This document shows positions 11,165 through 23,195 of a stretch of 64,000 bases of DNA, piece by piece. The stretch lies in contig NC_065884.2 in assembly GCF_932274485.2 (NCBI RefSeq), forward strand, positions 61,458,546-61,522,545. Reading direction: 5' to 3'. Below the pieces are notes generated by a model. The model made no database searches. It was given only the letters and a program-made list of their open reading frames with translations, and was not told the origin of the DNA. The translations under genes were made by a program, and so were the position numbers. The stretch is from Patella vulgata (Eukaryota > Mollusca > Gastropoda > Patellidae). How positions within the stretch are numbered: position 1 is the stretch's first letter; each line of letters opens with the position of its first letter.

Positions 11165-11478
11165 ATGGGGTTTAACGTCCTACTGTTCTGCTCCGAACTT
11201 GGCTAATCAAGAAGGGCATACGCCCGGATAGAGGCACTGCGGCCTACTCTTATATGGAATTCCAACTGTCAAGAGATCTTTTACGTGCACACCAATGTGT
11301 ACGCAGGACCTCGGGTTTTTGTCCCATCCGAACGACTAGACAACTGTCCTTGCCAGGCCCTCCGTCCTGCATCACTGACAAGGGACCACGCTGGAACTTT
11401 CTAGGCCAATGCAGGGATCGAACACCCGACCTCCAGGCTAGCGATCCAGCGTCTTACCCACTTAGCCACCATGACCTC
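11165..11478 (-). repeat. SINE-A, nearly complete
   Basis: Runs from GGGTTTAACGTCCTACTG (tail complement) to GCCACCATGACC (head complement). Head-region complement includes GGGATCGAACACCCGACCTC. No ATTTC repeat lies at its 3' end because it starts inside the previous copy. Confidence 0.85.
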
Positions 11479-11753
11479 CCTTAATCAGTGACTAATCGCG
11501 AATGTGTATTCTATTAATTTGTATAACATGCAACAGATAATGGCGAATCCAAATTCTGGTTTTTTTTATACAAACAAAGCAGCCATAGCCTCTGAACTCC
11601 TGTGCGGTATCGGGTGTTCTAGTAAGGGCAGCATACACCGTCTCGTGTACAACACCCGTGCCTATTCTTACTTAAATGGGGCTATAGTCCGGGCTTGTTC
11701 TTCAGAAGCCGAAGCTACTAGATATGAGAGGCTAAGGTCACTAACAGAGTCAA
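11479..11753. other. Intergenic, no gene supported
   Basis: An open frame spans 11504-11806, but its last third is SINE-A and its start has no splice or promoter context, so it is not called. Confidence 0.5.
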
Positions 11754-12058
11754 ATGAAATGAAATGGGGTTTAACGTCCTACTGTTCTGCTCCTAACCTG
11801 GGCTAATGAAGACGGGCATACGCCATACAGTGTGCTATGAGGGAAATTTTGCCCGGACAGCGGCACTACGGCCTACTCTTATATCGAATTCCAACTGCTA
11901 AGGGATCTTTTACGTGCACGCCAATGTGTACACGGGACCTCGGTTTTTCGTCCCATCCGAACGACTAGACAGCTTTTCTTGTAAGCCCCTCCGTCCTGCA
12001 TCACTGACAAGGGAGAACCACGCCGGAAAATCTGGATGAACTTTCTCGGCCAATGCAT
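11754..12058 (-). repeat. SINE-A lacking its tRNA-like head
   Basis: A well-preserved tail and body from GAAATGAAATGGGGTTTAAC to CTTTCTCGGCCAATGCA. It ends just before the B box, so the internal promoter is gone. Confidence 0.85.
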
Positions 12059-12246
12059 AAATGCTCAGTTATATGTCTAGAATATAATACAAGATACAGT
12101 TTCCATTCCGTACGGGCACATAGTTTTATCATTTATGGTGATATTTACATCTCTTTTCCATAATTTAAGAAATAATTCTGTCAATTAAAAGCCAATACAT
12201 ATTTTTCATTTGTTAGAATTGTGGTAAAATGGCATGTCTAGAGAGG

Positions 12247-12541
12247 GTGGGGGGCGAATGGTTAGCGCATATCATAAGGTCTGTCATTGAGTCAACTAGG
12301 GTGGTTTCGATTCCTCGTTTGTACGTGGCAAGGAGCAGGGTCACCTGTACAACCTAGGGGATTTTCTCCGGGTCCTCCGGTTTCTCCCTACTGCTAAAGA
12401 ACCCTACGCAAGCGTATTATTTAAATAAAATTGAACCATATGTTAGTTCCAAAATGACCTAGTTTGTGTCGAGTGGACGTTAACCCCCCTCTCTCTTTCT
12501 GTTCTCTCTCTCTCCCTCTCCCTCCCCCTCTCTCTCTCGGT
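12247..12541 (+). repeat. SINE-B with target-site duplication
   Basis: Flanked by CATGTCTAGAGAGG (12233-12246) and CATATCTAGAGAGG (12542-12555), a 14-bp duplication with one mismatch. The head carries a deletion (GGTTAGCGCATATCATAAGG), and the 3' end is a CT-rich microsatellite. The element ends are set by the duplication. Confidence 0.88.
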
Positions 12542-12579
12542 CATATCTAGAGAGGCATTATCACTATCATTAAGAAAAT

Positions 12580-12725
12580 AAACGTTGGCGTGCACGTAAA
12601 AGAACCCTTGATAGTTGGGTTTCGAAATAAGATTTGGACTGTAGCGCCGCTATGTATGGCGTATGTCTGTCTTCATTAGCCCAGTCGGTGCAGAAAAGTA
12701 GGACGTTAAACCCCATTTTATTTCC
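12580..12725 (+). repeat. SINE-A 3' half
   Basis: Starts at GTTGGCGTGCACGTAAAAGA and ends GGACGTTAAACCCCATTTTA. It has lost the head and the GCACACTG block. Confidence 0.8.
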
Positions 12726-13330
12726 AAATAGTTTGTCTGAAGCTTTCAGCTAAAATGTTGAACCAATCGGAACAGAGGATACGTAATTCATTTAAAGGAA
12801 TTCTTTATTATAAGATTATCCATACACTGGAATTGAAGCAGGAAACAAATGCCCCTATTTTTTTAAATATTCATAATACAAAAAAATTAACACGTGCTAA
12901 AAATCTAAATATTATTCGGTTTTCGAACTGATCCTCAGGATTCACAAACGAAATAAAAGGTAACAAAAGTTCAAAGTGAGCGTAAAATTTTGAAATTGCT
13001 CACAATTCCAGCAATATCCTTTAAACATTAACATGTGTAGTGATTATAGGATTTTGACTTAGGCAATAATTAGCAAAATAATCACCGAGCTATTGAATAG
13101 TCTCTAGTTAAAGTATTATCCGTTTTCATTAGACCCGTTGGTGGAGAAACGTAGGTCGTTAAACCCACATTTTAACATCATTTCACAAAATTTTAATGAC
13201 TCGTAAAATTAGCATATTATATACATTTCAAAACGTTTTAAGACAAGCTCTTACTATTTTTTTTATAGTTAGCTGAAGAACATGAACAAGCGCCGGTGTC
13301 AGTATAGACTCTAAAATGTCTTAGTGATAG
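12726..13330. other. Intergenic with a SINE-A tail scrap
   Basis: About 13118-13172 resembles the last 50 bp of SINE-A (TTCATTAGACCC, GTCGTTAAACCCACATTTT). The rest shows nothing. Confidence 0.5.
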
Positions 13331-13550
13331 CGTGGTCGCGGTGACTCAGTGCGAAAGACGTTGGCACGCTGACCAGGATGTCTCTGGTTCCTTCACGGTG
13401 TTGACCGAAAAGTTCCTCTGGGTTGGATTTTTCGGCGCGGGTTCCTCTTGTCGGCGATGCAGGGCGATGGGCCTAGCAATGACAGAGTCTAGTATTTCGG
13501 ATGGGACGAAAACCGATGACACGTGTATACATTGTCGTGCACGTTGGAAC
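13331..13550 (+). repeat. SINE-A 5' half, diverged
   Basis: The head GTCGCGGTGACTCAGTGCGA lacks a clean B box, and the body includes GGGACGAAAACCGATGAC and CATTGTCGTGCACGTTGGA. It then runs straight into an F8 MITE half. Confidence 0.75.
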
Positions 13551-13630
13551 CCTAACCCACAATCTAGTCAACAATCACTTGCTCTAACCCTATTTACATC
13601 TCGCGACCTATGACGAAATCTGCAGCGGGC
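13551..13630. repeat. F8 MITE-like element, right half
   Basis: AACCCTAACCC-type interior followed by TTTACATCTCGCGACC and the terminal GCGGGCCTTAA. The left terminus is missing at the SINE-A junction. Confidence 0.6.
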
Positions 13631-14579
13631 CTTAACTTTTATCTTTTACCGGGATTAGGGTGCGTCATATTAAAACATACTTGACGTTTAATGTGTGTGA
13701 AATATTCTCCAGAAATATTTCCTTTCCTGCATATCCCCCTAAAGGTGTCGCTGCGAGCCACGAAAAGATTTTGATCATTTTGTTTTTTTAATCAATAAAT
13801 TCCATTAGATAAAAGCATTTACGTGTTAAGATTCTAATTTATCCAATTGTATAAATTGGCCTCATAATTTTTGTATTACAGTATTATCTTGATAACGTTA
13901 AGTGCCCAAATAAAGAAGTTGCTGTTTTTCCACAAGTATGTGTTATAGTTTATTGCGCTATCCAGTTACTAAATATCTCTAAAAGAGTATATGTTGTACC
14001 TCTTTGTGAATGAAATCCCTTTCTAATTTACGAAACTTTAAAAAACAAAATCCATTAAAAATGCCGCAGCAATCCATGTATAGAGATTATTTTGAATTTT
14101 TTGCAAATTAACATAATGACATTAATTTATGTGTTAAATTTTTATTTGTAAATTAACATGACATTTATTTATGTTAAATATTTAATTTATACAATTTTCA
14201 ACAATGTAAAAGTTTATTAAACTTGTAACTCGGGTAAATGAAATCACCGTTTCTGGATATCTTTTTATAGACAAACCACACGTCTGTCCCCACCACATAT
14301 ACGTTGCAGGATAAATTAAAAAAATATCTAATAAACCAAAATTCGGTTTTATATTTGAAAAAAGGGAATAATTTACACTTATACAGCAAGAGCAATACTC
14401 TGTGTGGTGTTACAAAATATACATTTGTATCAAATCTATGAAGTAAATGGGGTTGGACATGGATAACTTGCTGAGAATTTGTAAATTAAAAATCTGATTT
14501 TAAATAATAACCACTTTATGCATTGCATTGATCAAATGTTATTATATCCACAGAAGGGTTAGAAATGTAAACTGCGATT
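13631..14579. other. AT-rich intergenic, nothing recognised
   Basis: No coding or repeat signal that I can support. Confidence 0.5.
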
Positions 14580-15095
14580 TAAAAATGGAGGTGTAGTGGG
14601 TTGAGGCTGGTTGGTATTTTAAAATACAATTTTCTTTTTATTATATCTAAGAAAAATAATTAAGATAGGGATGGAGTGGGTGAAGATTGGGTGGTATATC
14701 AAATATAATGCTTTTTTATCATATCTAAGAAAAAGAATAAGATAGGGGTGGGGTGGATGGAGACTGGGTGGTATTTTTTATATCATATCTAAGAAAAAAA
14801 TAAGATAGGAGTGGGGTGGGAGGAGACTGGGTGGTATTTTAAATACAACTTTTTTTTCATATTTTTCATATCTAAGAAAAAAGAATTAAGATAGGATGGG
14901 GTGGGTGGAGATTGAATGGTATATCAAATACAACACTTTTTATTTCATATCTAAGAAAAAAGAATTAAGATAGGATGGGGTGGGTGGAGATTGAATGGTA
15001 TATCAAATACAACACTTTTTATTTCATATCTAAGAAAATAAATTAAGGTAAAATGAAGGTATATCAAACACAACGCTCTTGTTTATCATATCTAA
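14580..15095. repeat. Tandem repeat, 65-80 bp units
   Basis: Six to seven units, each with CATATCTAAGAAAA, AATTAAGATAGG, a G-rich GGGGTGGGTGGAGA segment and a TGGTAT(A/T)TC segment. Two adjacent 79-bp units (about 14881-15038) look identical, pointing to recent expansion. The strands are strongly skewed: purine-rich on plus. Confidence 0.88.
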
Positions 15096-18000
15096 GGGAA
15101 AATTAAGAATTCTAAAACAAGGTGTGCATACGCAATCACAAAATGTTAGACACTGAGTTTATTATTTAAAATGGTGGCATAATCTCAACCTGTCATCACC
15201 TTCATCTGAAGTAGGTTATCTACATTTACTTTCAATGCTGACGAAGTCTTTAATCCCCATTTATTAACGTATTTATCATCATAAATTATACTCGTCTATC
15301 AATCTATTATATCATTTAGTCTACAATATACCTATATCCCCCTTCTATTGTCTCTCTACATTAAACCATTGTGCCGCTCGGGATATTCAATCATTACCGA
15401 GGGAGGTAACGTAATTCTCGGATCCCCTAATGACACTTAGGGCGAGTTTACACACCTCCCCCGACGGGTGCCATATCTAAATATTGACGTTTCTATTGTA
15501 TGTAATAGACCCCTATAATAACTGTTTTGTTTACAAATAAACTTTAGAGGGTAATTAATTAAGTTTAGTGTAGATCCGACCCTCAGGCGGCGTTTTTCGT
15601 AATTACGAGAACTTCTCGCCGTTTCGAGTGAATGCATCCAGGAAGAAATACGTCATCGCAATCTGATTGATTGATATTAGGAATTAATGATAGATGACCA
15701 ATCATCACCGTGGAAAAATCGAAATGTTTCAAATATTGACAAGTTGTTAAGTTATTTCCCACCCCGCGGCCATTTTACCTGTTCTGCGACCCGCTTAAAT
15801 ACGCCACCAAGGTCTTCTATCGTCATTCGAGCTTCGTCTTCTGATACAGTTACATCTCCTCTTAAGACAGAGAGTTACTCCTAGGATCAAATGAAAGTGT
15901 TGGTATTTGAACTTTTAATATCAAAACCTATTTCTAGTTTTTAATCCACCACAACCATCTCAAGGTATGTTTTCTTTATTTTCTAGCCCTTAATGAATCT
16001 TGCATAATACAGGAGGATTTGAGTCGTTTTTATTTGAACTATCAGTAGTAAAATATACGATTCTGGGCGTTCTTTTTAAAAGAAAAATTAATTATATGCC
16101 AAATTATTTTAAGTTAAAAACTACTGACATTTGTTATGAAGAGTTAACGAAAGTTTTGTTATTTACGAACGATCTGTGAGAAAATCGGGATGAAGTGATC
16201 TGTGTAAAGTTCTTATTATTCATAAAAAAATTTACCAATGAGATACAATTCGCATGGACCTTAATATCTGTCGACATCTTTTATTATTTGTAATACTAAA
16301 ACCTAGCAGTAACTTTGAAATTTAAAATGCCAATTTCGATCCGATTGAATAAGAATCCTTGATTAAATTTGAACAACCAAGATTAAGTAAAGTGTACTTA
16401 ATTAATATTCGTTAAATAGTACTGAACCAATTAAGATTAAATCTATTTTTAAGTAATGAAACACATTAACCAAACCACAAATACGTGTACTTTGTCCAAG
16501 CAGTGACAAAGTAAGGTCTTGTCAAATGCGTTTCCAAATGCTGTAAAATTGTAAAACACAAAATACCTAAAAATAAATTCCTCTGTGAAATCATGGAGTC
16601 TTTAAAAATACAGATTAAAGGTATTCAAACAAGAAAGGGTAAGCAGTAAAAATGCAAAATATCATTACTTAAAAATATTTTCTGTCACACCTAAAAATAT
16701 TTTGAACGGACATATTTTTAGATTTCTATGAAAATATAACAAGTTGATTTGCTTGGTTAAAGTTTAGACATAAAAAGGAAATGCCATTGTTACAAATATC
16801 CTAAAAAAAAACTAGTCATATGTAGACTATTTAAATATATAGATAACAACAAGTAGTCAAGGTGATATACGAAGATAAAAATCATAGCTTTCGGCAAATA
16901 AACTATAATACAGTTCACACATTAGAATATACAGAAGTTGATTTAATACGGTTCACTAACAGAATAGTTGAATATGATAACTTTGTTTTATAGTAATGTG
17001 AATAATCACCCTTAAAACCCAATCTTATCCAATTTTAAAATCGATACATACGTACGGTGTATTCTGTTTGATAATGGGATATTTCAAAATTTAAAAAAAA
17101 AAAATTGTTTGGATATTTAGTCGAAAACATCATTTAGCTTGTCAATTTGAAATGAAAATTGACGTTTTATTTGAATTCTATTTATTTTCTTCTTTTTTTT
17201 ATCTTTTTTGTTCAAACGTCGTTTTTGATTTAATAATAATTAAACAAAAATCATTTAATTGTTTAGACATAAAGATTATCTATATTTCAATTCAAAAGAG
17301 AAAATAAATGCATTTATTTTTTATTTTTTTATTTTTATCAAATATTTTGAAGTATTAAATTATATACATTTTCTCAAATATATTCTATTCTAAAATATTA
17401 TAAACTAAAATATTCTAATTTAAAAATATTTTAAACTATTAGATGTCCTTAAACATTAAATGTGTTAAAATGTTAAATAGTCTCAAATAAAATAATAAAT
17501 TATATGACTAACTTAATACTCTAAAGCGATGTGTCTTTAAAATATGAAATTATTATATTATTTTTTAAAAAAGAAAAAGAAAAGAAAAGCGAGTCCGCAA
17601 CCAAAGCTGACATGATATATGTTGAGTGGTTTGACGTTTATTCCTAATATGCTAATTTTTTAAATATACGTCGACATAAAGGCGTGAACAAAAGATGTTT
17701 AAAAGTCGTGTACATGTAGATTATGTCTATAAATTTTGCATAGTTTCAATTTTTATTAAGGATTGTTGAAGTTACTGCTTGTTTGAATAGGTTTTCCTTG
17801 TTTAGGATGAAAGTCACCTTAAAAGATCAGAGACAAGTTTTTTTTAAGGAGCGTTACAGGTCTGACAAATCACAGAAACTGGTGACGTCAACACATAAAG
17901 ATGAAGCAGACAGCCACATAATAATGCAGGTCTTTGTACGTGCAGTAAGTTGATGGGGTCCCAGGTTGAAATGTCCCGGGACTACGTCAACTACTGGCAT

Positions 18001-19084
18001 GAGCAATGACATAACAACATGGCGGACGAGAAAACAAAAGGTCGACTAGTCATCACTCTTTTTCTGTAATGTATTGGATATTGGGTATGCATTTGACGAG
18101 AAATACACTTCACAGGATACGAAACTTTGGCTATTGCTGGTTAGAAATGCGAAACTATCAGAATGAGTTTATTGTAACAGATTGATGACAACACCATTCC
18201 AGAGTCTTCATCAATGATTCCATTCAAAGACAGTTTCCAATCCAGATGTTGGGCGCAAGGATACCAGTCAGTAGATTTAAGTCCGGCTATTGTGGGCGCG
18301 GATCATGGGGGCACCACTTTAAATATTATCGGTGGATTTCCCAAGATCCGTGATCGCAGTTCAGTTGGCATCAACATAGAGAGTTAACAAACATACTTCA
18401 TTGTTCCAGTATAATTCATCCTTTGACTAATCAATAATATATTTTTTTTACCACAACTAATCCAAAATATTGTTGATGTTGTGTATAATATGGTGCTTTA
18501 TTTGCTTCTGCAATGAGAGTGGGAGGTGAATTGGAATGGGACCTGTTAAATGACATAGTTTAAAATAGTAATTCATCGCAGTAGTATCTTTTTAAAGATC
18601 TGGCATTTTCAGAATACCCCCCCCCCCCCCACACAAAAAAAACCCAAAAAAACCCAATAAAGACTTTCAGATCATGCACAGTAAAAAAGGAAATGAAAAC
18701 AAAAATTAGCACAGGCACTTGATAGAATTAAAATTTCGTACATTATCTTGTCTAGCATACTACAATAGGGACAATGTAAATCATGTACCATTTCGTTTTG
18801 ACTCGGTGAAGACATTTTTATTTAGTCCTTATGTAGCATCCAATATTACTAAATTAATCGCTTTACAGCATTATTAATTTCAAATGAAACTTCGTTGGAC
18901 CGGATATGACCTGAATGCTGGTTCGAGGGAATTCCCTTTTGTTTGATTACCCAGTTAATGGCAAAATCTGGTACAACGGATAGTTTAACGAAGCGATTGT
19001 GTGCTCTAGACTGTCACTTATGAAAACTATATTTGCATTAACCAATCAGAAAAAGAGGTTCCCCAAACACCACGTCTTCCGGTC
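15096..19084. other. Long AT-rich stretch without assigned repeat or gene
   Basis: About 4 kb with no SINE-A, SINE-B or TIR family that I recognise, which is unusual for this window. A mostly A/T core lies at about 16.3-17.6 kb and a poly-C run at about 18617-18630. A more balanced segment is at 17.8-18.4 kb. Open frames are short and unconvincing; regulatory content cannot be excluded. Confidence 0.5.
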
Positions 19085-19262
19085 CAAGTGGGGGTTTAAC
19101 TTCCACTCGACACAAACTAAATCATATCGGGACAAACATATGGTTTAATTTTAGGCGATAATACTTCTTGTCACGTACAATTGGGGAATCGCAACCACGC
19201 CAATTGACACAACGAGCGATCTTATGACGCAACACACGCGTGTTACCCCGCCCCCCCCCCAA
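19085..19262 (-). repeat. SINE-B, internally deleted
   Basis: The complement of the tail (GGGGGTTTAACTTCCACTCG) and ACATATGGTTTAATTTTA jumps directly to the head region (TTGTCACGTACAA, GGGGAATCGCAACC). The middle of the body is missing. Confidence 0.8.
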
Positions 19263-19574
19263 CCTCCATACCACAAAGCAAATTGGTACAAAAATCAATC
19301 TGTATGGTTGTTATGTCCATATAAGTTATTTTCTATTGATTTCATGTCATTTATATTTCTTTTATAATCGCATGTTGGCGTCTAAACGATATCCAAATTA
19401 TATCCACGAACATCGAGGCCAATATAGTATCTGTTTTAATCGCCCTAAAGATCTATTTTAAGTGCTTAGTTGTGTTGAAACTTAAACATGGAAATCATTA
19501 GTGACCTTCTGCTTTGATACGCCTTTATATTTTCACTTTTTCACTGCTTGTTTCTCTTATAAATAATACGACAA
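19263..19574. other. Intergenic, nothing recognised
   Basis: A 73-codon open frame here begins in SINE-B and has no domain. Confidence 0.45.
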
Positions 19575-19955
19575 AAGCTTAAAGAGGCATTTGGTAAGAT
19601 TAGATAAAGAGCTGACACTCCTCGCTACAATAGTTAAACAATAGATAACGAAAACAGAATATGCTGAAAATTTCAGTCAAATTGATTTACTTTGAACCGA
19701 GATATTAGCGATACTATATTAGGCTAGTCTCGATCGTCATTACTACCGTTGATACGATAATAAACAAAGTCTCGGTTATCCATTTTTACGTTAAATCATC
19801 CGTCACAAAATGTATTCGGATCCAATAAATATCGCAGACTAACGATGGCATCGAGAGTGTATTATGGTCTTGATCAGTTTATTAACATCAAAATAATAAT
19901 TTATATAACACCTGCAATAGGCAGATTTAGCTCTTGCTTAATGTATGTTTAAGTC
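19575..19955 (+). repeat. F5 MITE, full-length copy
   Basis: The left end CTTAAAGAGGCATTTGGTAA with AGATAAAGAGCT and the right end GCAATAGGCAGATTTAGCTC through TAATGTATGTTTAA are inverted relatives of each other around a body of about 380 bp. The interior shares GCTAGTCTCGATCGTCAT and ATGGCATCGAGAGT with the other copies. No coding capacity, so it is non-autonomous. Confidence 0.82.
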
Positions 19956-20119
19956 TTGAAGACATTGTAAAGTCCAATATTGTAAAAGTTAAAATACTTA
20001 AAAAAATATCAACCACAAACTGGTTCACTCCCGCTTAGTAATTACAAATTTCGCAATATTTGGCATCCTCTTCAGACGATATCCAGTGATATAAAATATA
20101 CTGTTGATATTACCGATTG

Positions 20120-20350
20120 TTTCCTACTATATAAGATTTAGATAAATAGCTAAGTAGTTTTAAAATAGATAATGTAAAAAAATATTTAAATTGTTGGAAA
20201 TTTCATTCAAATTATTTTTTTCTGAATCATGACTGTTTGAAGTTTTGATAAGAATAGCATCATTGTAACGATAATAAACAAAGTCTCAATTATCCTTTTT
20301 TAAATAATGTTTCAATCCATAAAAATCATGACCATCCGTTATTCTATTTA
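20120..20350 (+). repeat. F5 MITE, decayed left part
   Basis: AAGATTTAGATAAATAGCTA, AATTTCATTCAAATTA and ACGATAATAAACAAAGTCTC follow the order seen in the copies at 19575 and 25095. The right terminus is not evident. Confidence 0.65.
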
Positions 20351-20845
20351 GTTGATTATGGGCTGCACTATAGTTGCTCTGAAACAGTTCCAGAGAAATA
20401 TACTGATTTTACTATGGGTATAAGTTCAGTACTAGGTAGAACAATTTCACTAGGTTTACCCTTACCCTTCAGAGACGTCCAATTGTCATGAACGCGCAAG
20501 CTACACTTTCTCCTGCATGCCATACAATTGAAATCCAGTAATGATGTGTAATTTTATATTCGGAAAATGTCAAATTTCTCCTGGCTTAATCCATGCTAAA
20601 ATGTACTCAGATTGACTATATAACATTTGATTAAGAAACAAAATCAAAATACCAATGCTGGATCATCTCTATGCTTGCACTCAATCAGATTTAAAACAGA
20701 GCCATCAATTAGGTTCACGCAAAATAAAGATGGCGGCTACTGTGTTACATAGGCAGCAGCATAGCTCAATGGACTTTTCCATTAGTCATATCTTTGTAAA
20801 TACTGTGTGAAATTAAACCGTTTTCGGATATTCCTATAACAAAAG

Positions 20846-21018
20846 ATGAAATGAAATGGGGTTTAGCGTCCTACTGTTCTGCTCCGACTCGGCTAATGAA
20901 AACGGACATACGCCATACAGTGTCCTATGAGTGAAATTTTGCCCGGGCAGCGGCGCTACGACCTACTCTTATGTCGAATTCCATCTGCAAAGTGATCTTT
21001 TACGTTCACTCCAATCTA
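20846..21018 (-). repeat. SINE-A, 3' half
   Basis: From GAAATGAAATGGGGTTTAGC to the block TGATCTTTTACGTTCACTCC. It is followed directly by a tandem repeat. Confidence 0.82.
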
Positions 21019-21166
21019 ATGGCAGTGACTCAGCCAGGAAGTATCTAAGGACAATGACTTAGTCAGAAAGTATCTAAAGGCAATGACTCAGTCAGAAAGT
21101 ATCTAGTGACGATGACTGGGTCGGGAAGTATCCAAAGACACAGCCTCAGTCAGGAAATATCTATAT
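21019..21166. repeat. Minisatellite, about 31-32 bp unit, five copies
   Basis: Units of the type GACTCAGTCAGAAAGTATCT with 3-6 differences between neighbours. The array starts at the break point of the neighbouring SINE-A. Confidence 0.85.
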
Positions 21167-21319
21167 GCTCGAAGCCTTACAGATAATTTTTATTATCAAG
21201 GAGGTTATGATTGTTTCTCTTTATTTTAAAGTTTGCGTTCCGTATCGTTAAAATAATTCAAAACAATTTGTTTATTTGGTTGCTTTTAGATAAGTAATGG
21301 GGCATTCTCTATAGGATTA

Positions 21320-21680
21320 TAATTTCGTTTGAAGGATACATTATGCAAGAGTTAAATATGTCCGTTACAGTTCTTTAAATGGTATATAAATTATTAATTA
21401 GGCATTTATTTAAATGGCAAACCTATAATCAACTTTAGAGCATCGAATATGCATGGTGTTATATGGATTAGAACATTCACGCCATAACGTTAAAATGGAT
21501 ACTCAAAATTTTGTTTATTATCGAGGCAATGGCACTGGACAATCGAGACTATCATGGCAAAACTCACAACGTCGCTTAGAATAATGTAATCTAAATGAAA
21601 TGTTCAATATATTATTCATCTTTTATTATCTATTATCTGAATCTTACATAATATATATTTAAACTGATGAGTGTTGATTA
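21320..21680 (-). repeat. F5 MITE, diverged copy
   Basis: ACATTATGCAAGAGTTAAAT at the left and TCTGAATCTTACATAATATA at the right frame a body with AATTATTAATTAGGCATTTA. Orientation is opposite to the 19.6 kb copy. Confidence 0.65.
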
Positions 21681-22070
21681 AAAGCAACCACATTGTTTCA
21701 TCCGAGGGCCCAAAATATCATACGTAGTAAAAACGTATCCACAATTTTATTATTTGTTATTTTAATCAGAAGCCGCATCGTTCTTTTAGTGTTTTAGTGG
21801 CTATAATTTTAAACCAAACTTTATTCAACCTTTGAAATAGATTAGCAAAATAATTAATATATTTCTTCTGTCCGGAGTAAGTGTTCAGATTAGTTGAGAC
21901 AGGGGCTGGGAGGTGATAGCCCCTTTATTCCAATTTTATAGCAACAGATAGTTAACCATGACAACAACTAGAATCAATATTTATAAGCTTTCTTGACGCC
22001 TTCGTTCAACTGTCACACAAAAGTAAGATTGCGTTCATGACACCAGTGTTGACGTCATTAACGCGTTTAA

Positions 22071-22073
22071 AAA

Positions 22074-22125
<52 letters not shown>

Positions 22126-22127
22126 TA
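22071..22127. repeat. (AT)n microsatellite
   Basis: More than 20 nearly perfect TA dinucleotides. Confidence 0.95.
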
Positions 22128-22324
22128 AGGGTGGTGATTCAAGAGGTGAACCTTGAAGTTTTCGACCGCCATGTTGAAAGATTTTGCTATATTTTTGACG
22201 TCAACGCGTTTAAAAAAATTAATTAAAGCTGGTGATTTAACGAAGAACCCTGGGAATTTTGGATTTTGAATCACCACCTTAAAATGTTTTGTAGTATTGA
22301 ATCGAATTATTCAATTAAGGACAA

Positions 22325-22735
22325 CGGTTTAAACAGGCATTATGTAAGAGCTAAATTTGCCTATTGCAGGTCTTTCTTTGGGCCTTAAGTGTTATCTAAA
22401 TTATTATTTAGACATTTATTAACATTACAAGACCACAATAATCTCTCGATGCGATTGGATGGCTCCGATTTAAGTAGATTAGAACGGTGTGGCCATTTAA
22501 TGATTTAATTTATTTAAAAATGGAGAAGCGGGCTAAGACTCGAATGGCTAGTACGGTGATTACGACCAATGCACACATCTTGTCAAAACTACAATCATTG
22601 ATATCTTTCTCAAAATGAAATAATTTGAATGAAATTTTCAATATATTCATTTTGCATTATCAATTTTAGAAATATTATAGGGAGAACGACTAGCTCTTTA
22701 TCTAAATCTTACATAATGCCCCTTTAATGGAAACA
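22325..22735 (-). repeat. F5 MITE, full-length copy
   Basis: Begins GTTTAAACAGGCATTATGTA with AGAGCTAAATTTGCCTATTG and ends CTAGCTCTTTATCTAAATCT, TACATAATGCCCCTTTAA. The ends are inverted and TTAA-terminated; the order is the reverse of the 19.6 and 25.1 kb copies. Confidence 0.82.
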
Positions 22736-23195
22736 CCAAGAATATTTCTAAAAGTTAACCCCAGTAGGTCAGTATATAGAAACAGGTGGAGTATCACCTT
22801 TACCCAAAAGCGAATGGATTTGAACATTTGATTCTTGAAATTTTGTTTGACATGAGTTACAACTCAGTTTAATTCTCCTCACATTGTTATACCTCTCTAG
22901 GTCTAATTTTTCATACCATAAAGACATTTTTAGACTTGATCGCTGATAAAAAAAAATTTCAAAAACAAAAAGCATAACAGTAAAATCACATTCAATAAAC
23001 TGCATATAAAATACGTAATAATAAACGGCAATTTATGCCGAATAATGCTTTATACTGTCCGTAATAAAAGGCAAAGAATTTATAAAATGAAAGGCTAAAG
23101 TTGATTAATAGTACGTGGATTTCTTAAATAATAAACAAATAATAAACAATCAAAACAATAATACCCTATACCGAATTAGTATCAGGCGTCCATGA
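22736..23195. other. Intergenic, nothing recognised
   Basis: AT-rich with no supported gene. Confidence 0.45.

Noticed and set aside
11504-11806. 100-codon frame
   Set aside because: The last part is SINE-A complement; no domain, start context or splice support.
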